A program made the position numbers and the translations under genes. Below the pieces are notes generated by a model, which did no database searches, had not been told where the DNA came from, and saw only the letters and a program-made list of their open reading frames with translations. Positions 61,183 to 64,000 of a DNA stretch of 64,000 nt are shown here, one piece after another. Position 1 is the first letter of the stretch; each line of letters begins with the position of its first letter. The stretch comes from Ferrimonas balearica. Its GTDB lineage: Bacteria; Pseudomonadota; Gammaproteobacteria; Enterobacterales; Shewanellaceae. Location: contig NZ_JAHVHW010000004.1 in NCBI RefSeq assembly GCF_019802055.1, positions 310,001-374,000 of the forward strand, read 5' to 3'.

Positions 61183-63126
61183 TCAGAGCTTCAGGTGGGT
61201 CTCCAAAAAGCCCAGCAGGGTTTCGTAAATCTCGGCACGGTTCTGCTCGTTGTAGAAGACATGCCCCTCTTTATCCATCGCCACATATTGCACCGGGTGC
61301 TTTCTGGCTTCCAGTGCCGCTTTCAGCCGCTCCGCATGCTCAATGGGCGCCCGCTCATCCTTGTCGCCATGGATCAACAGAACCGGCGCTTTGAGTTTCT
61401 CCACCTGATAGACCGGGCTGAACGCTTTTAGTTGCGCCATGTCCTCACCCAGTACCCGCTGAAGATAGTTCTCGCCATATTGGCTATCCGGAACGTCCCC
61501 CTCCTCGAACATCAGCGGCAGATCGTAAACCCCCATAAATCCGATGGCGCAGGCAAACAGGTCCGGTTCCAGAATGGCGCTCTGCATCGCCGAATAACCG
61601 CCAAAGCTGGCGCCAAAGATGCAGATACGCTCCTTATCAACAATCCCCTGCTCAATCAGGTAGCGGGTACCATCGATGATGTCATGCTGGATTGTCCCGC
61701 CCCACTGGCGGTAGCCCGCCTGCTGGAAAGCTTTACCAAAACCCGGGCTACCCCGGAAGTTCACCTGCAACACCGCCATACCACGACTGGCCAACAGCTG
61801 CGTTTCTGAACGGTATTCCCACCAGTCTCTCGCCTGATAAGGGCCACCATGAGGGTTCACCACCAGTGGCAGATTTTTCACTTCCTGGCCGGGAGGCAGA
61901 GTCAGAAAACCTCGAATCAATTGCCCGTCCCGGGCGGTGAACTCAATTGGCTTCATCTCTGCCGACTGCGAGGGGTCTACCCAGGGACGGCGACTCACCA
62001 ACTTGCTCAGTGCTTTTGCCTTGTCGTCATAGAGGTAAAATCCGCCGGGATCCCGATCGCTGAAGGCAAGGACAACCGATTTACTGCCGTCTTGCGTCTG
62101 GCTGACAATACGCACCTGCTTACCGGGAAATGCCGCCAGCAGGTCTTTCAGCATTTGCGTTTCCGGGCGAGCCTTATCGATAAACACATATTCGGGGTAA
62201 TCCGCCTCCACCTCCAGGGCATAGAGATGTCGGCCATCCGCACTCAGCCAAAAATGACTGGGGTCGGCCACCTTATCCCGGAACAGCAACTGGCTCTCAC
62301 CATTGGTCATATTCAGCTTGTACACCCCGGTCAGATCGGCATCTGCTGAGGCTCGAACATAGACTTCGTTGTCACCGGCAAACGCCAACGGACGCAAATC
62401 CAGGTCCGCTTTCGCATTTTCTCGGAGCAACTCCCAGTCGCTGTCCTCGTCATTGCGGTAATAGATCTGGCTGACGCCTTTCTCGCTGATCCCCGAAACA
62501 AACCGGGCACGTCCCTGGTGGTCGATCAGGAAGGTGGCCTCAGGAACGGGCGAGCGAGTCACCTTTCGGGTTCTGCCGTTGTAGATGTTCAGGCGGTAAA
62601 GAAAAGGGCTGGCATCGGCGACTTGATCAAACGGGGTAGAGCTGATCAGGATCTCGTCATCGTCATCCCGAAGGAGGTCCACAATCTCCCCATAGCCCTT
62701 GATCGATTGCCCATTACGGATTCGGGTTCCGGTTTCCGGGCCTCCGGCGCGGTAACCGAAGATATTTCTGGTGCGTTTTCCGTCCAGGTTAAACGCGAAC
62801 CACTCACCCGCAGTAACGGGGCGCTCCAGCAGACCGCGAAAATAGTCGAGCTGAACAATCAGGCGTTCATCGTTTCCCCAATCGAAGGCACCAACCTGCT
62901 TCTCCCCACTAAAGCGAGCAATGTGGCGGGTTTCTTTGGTCTTCGCGTCAAGAATGGCCAGTACCTGTTTGCCGTCGATCGGCATCTTGATCGCCAGATG
63001 CGCGCCATCCGGTGAGATCTTTACTTCGGTATACTGGTCGGCTCGACTGAACGCCGTGATGTCTGCTGGCTTAGCCCAGGTGGCCACACTGAACAGCAGG
63101 AGAAAAGCCGATATCCATGGCTTCAT
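61183..63126 (-). CDS. Prolyl oligopeptidase family (S9) peptidase, exported
   Basis: 647-residue serine peptidase. A Sec signal peptide (about 1-18, ending ATWA) implies periplasmic or secreted location. The first ~370 residues form a beta-propeller; the alpha/beta hydrolase part carries S507 in FGASFGGYSA, D590 in LIHGDKDERAP and H622 in DKEGHVF, a complete catalytic triad. ATG 63126 has AAGGAGGGA upstream. Family members are dipeptidyl- or acylaminoacyl-peptidases; specificity cannot be decided from sequence. Followed by an M48 lipoprotein. Confidence 0.93.
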   Translation of the reverse strand: MKPWISAFLLLFSVATWAKPADITAFSRADQYTEVKISPDGAHLAIKMPIDGKQVLAILDAKTKETRHIARFSGEKQVGAFDWGNDERLIVQLDYFRGLLERPVTAGEWFAFNLDGKRTRNIFGYRAGGPETGTRIRNGQSIKGYGEIVDLLRDDDDEILISSTPFDQVADASPFLYRLNIYNGRTRKVTRSPVPEATFLIDHQGRARFVSGISEKGVSQIYYRNDEDSDWELLRENAKADLDLRPLAFAGDNEVYVRASADADLTGVYKLNMTNGESQLLFRDKVADPSHFWLSADGRHLYALEVEADYPEYVFIDKARPETQMLKDLLAAFPGKQVRIVSQTQDGSKSVVLAFSDRDPGGFYLYDDKAKALSKLVSRRPWVDPSQSAEMKPIEFTARDGQLIRGFLTLPPGQEVKNLPLVVNPHGGPYQARDWWEYRSETQLLASRGMAVLQVNFRGSPGFGKAFQQAGYRQWGGTIQHDIIDGTRYLIEQGIVDKERICIFGASFGGYSAMQSAILEPDLFACAIGFMGVYDLPLMFEEGDVPDSQYGENYLQRVLGEDMAQLKAFSPVYQVEKLKAPVLLIHGDKDERAPIEHAERLKAALEARKHPVQYVAMDKEGHVFYNEQNRAEIYETLLGFLETHLKL

Positions 63127-63179
63127 AATTTTGTCCCTCCTTGGTCACAAGCCCTGAAACTAACAGAGCGATAACAAAA

Positions 63180-63209
63180 GAAAAAGCCACCAAAGAGGCG
63201 GCTTTTTCT
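63180..63209 (-). terminator. Intrinsic terminator after the PepSY protein gene
   Basis: Minus strand GAAAAAGCCGCC/GGTGGCTTTTTC with one G-U pair, five-base loop and a T run, 28 bases past the stop. Confidence 0.8.
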
Positions 63210-63237
63210 GAGCTTGGTTCAGTTTTTCTGGCTGGAT

Positions 63238-64000
63238 TTACGCTTTAGCGACTCGAGGGGCTCGACGCCGTTTTGGCCACATCCCCTGAATCATCGCGAC
63301 CATCCCGGTGATCATCACCCAACTCATCCAGGCACACAGCAGGGTGATGGTCAGGGTGTAGCCGCTGGGCATCAGACGGCCGCTGTGCAGAGGCACAATA
63401 AAACGGTAGAGCTTCTGCCCCAGGCTCAGTTGGTCAAAACGATAAGCCGCCTGTATCTGCCCACTGTTGAGATCGAGAAACACCCGACTGTTTGGCACAC
63501 CAAACCAATCCTCCGGGGTCGCAAAGGCCAGTTGTACCGTGTGAGTCAGGTCGACGCCCTCCCGGGGCTTGGGCTCACCACGAAAGCGGGGCCAACTGAC
63601 TCGCTGAAACTCTCCATCTGGGATCAGGCGCTGCGCCGCCGCCAGGCGTTCAGTCCAGGTGTCGCCAGCGGGAACCGGGGTATCCAGCAGATAGCGATAC
63701 TCCACCTCTTTGGCATCCAGCCACTGAACCAGTTGGGACCGGTAGGTCACCGCCGCACCGGTGATGCAGAGCAGCAGCAGGGGCAGGCTCAGCAGAGTAG
63801 CGCCATGGACGTGGTTCTTAAACAGCTCCCCTCGACGGGTATTTCTTGGGATAACCGCAGTCCGCCAGCGGAACCCTCGGCGCAACGGCCACCAGAGAAC
63901 CAAACCAATCAGGCCCAGCCCTGCACCGATCAAGGTGATGATGGCGGCCAGGTCCGGACCCGTCAGTGTGCCCAGTACAGGGTCCCGTCCCAGCATAAAG
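63238..64000 (-). CDS. PepSY-associated membrane protein, N-terminus cut by window edge
   Basis: The last ~254 residues of a PepSY/TM-helix protein, a family linked to siderophore and iron uptake regions and to membrane ferric reduction. Visible are a helix (LAAIITLIGAGLGLIGLVLWWPL), the conserved KNHVHGATLLSLPLLLLCITGAAVTYR helix with a possible heme-ligand histidine, a periplasmic domain, the LHSGRL motif (IVPLHSGRLMPSGY) and a last helix (ALLCAWMSWVMITGMVAMIQ region). An ATG exists at 63996, but the frame is open to the edge and the usual N-terminal helix is missing, so the start probably lies outside the window. Confidence 0.82.
   Translation of the reverse strand, partial: FMLGRDPVLGTLTGPDLAAIITLIGAGLGLIGLVLWWPLRRGFRWRTAVIPRNTRRGELFKNHVHGATLLSLPLLLLCITGAAVTYRSQLVQWLDAKEVEYRYLLDTPVPAGDTWTERLAAAQRLIPDGEFQRVSWPRFRGEPKPREGVDLTHTVQLAFATPEDWFGVPNSRVFLDLNSGQIQAAYRFDQLSLGQKLYRFIVPLHSGRLMPSGYTLTITLLCAWMSWVMITGMVAMIQGMWPKRRRAPRVAKA

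Overview
The window looks like chromosomal, mostly housekeeping DNA of a GC-rich gammaproteobacterium. Gene order matches the Shewanella/Ferrimonas part of the Alteromonadales and partly Escherichia coli: ubiF/miaB-ybeZ-ybeY-corC-lnt; serB with divergent ytjB; deoC-A-B-D near yjjV; and ftsH-folP-tpiA-secG-tRNALeu-tRNAfMet-rimP-nusA-infB-rbfA-truB-rpsO-pnp-nlpI followed on the other side by rlmE/yhbY/greA/carAB/dapB. I favour a Ferrimonas-like organism, but this rests on remembered synteny and protein resemblance, not on a search. No insertion sequence, phage, CRISPR array, plasmid gene or clear island was found.

Layout. 1-4191: an envelope-glycosylation pair (ArnT-like transferase, cut by the window edge, and a GtrB/ArnC-like GT2) facing a response regulator/histidine kinase pair across a perfect 15-bp inverted repeat. 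4121-7369: a YccS-like FUSC membrane protein and ubiF. 7553-13323: a small secreted protein, then the miaB-ybeZ-ybeY-corC-lnt run. 13375-21394: spo0M-like gene, radA, a large double-PilZ protein, serB, ytjB and a chemoreceptor. 21452-29493: nucleoside salvage (deoCABD, an OmpK/Tsx-type porin and a NupC transporter), a TatD-family nuclease and a tiny DUF5363-like gene. 29636-32751: a MarR regulator and the homogentisate genes hmgA-fahA with a palindromic operator candidate. 32909-37819: prfC and a three-gene membrane operon (AI-2E family protein, HlyD-type adaptor, DUF2955 protein). 37936-50347: nlpI, pnp, rpsO, truB, rbfA, infB, nusA, rimP, two tRNAs, secG, tpiA, folP. 50406-59568: ftsH, rlmE, yhbY, greA, carBA, dapB. 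59674-64000: FklB, an M48 lipoprotein protease, an S9 peptidase and a PepSY-type membrane protein cut by the window edge.

How the parts work together. The 38-48 kb block is the classical translation/RNA-decay supercluster, with initiator tRNA, initiation factor IF2, ribosome maturation (RimP, RbfA, TruB), S15 and PNPase. Intrinsic terminators occur inside this block: two in the rimP leader and one between infB and rbfA, suggesting stepped expression. The 21-28 kb block covers outer-membrane entry, inner-membrane uptake and breakdown of nucleosides to sugar phosphates.

No clearly new defence or mobile system is present. The items most worth a second look are regulatory DNA (palindromes at 2160-2200, 28378-28393 and 32755-32776; tandem terminators before rimP), the AI-2E/HlyD/DUF2955 operon, the double-PilZ protein, and two locus-level absences (no glmM beside folP, no maiA beside hmgA-fahA).
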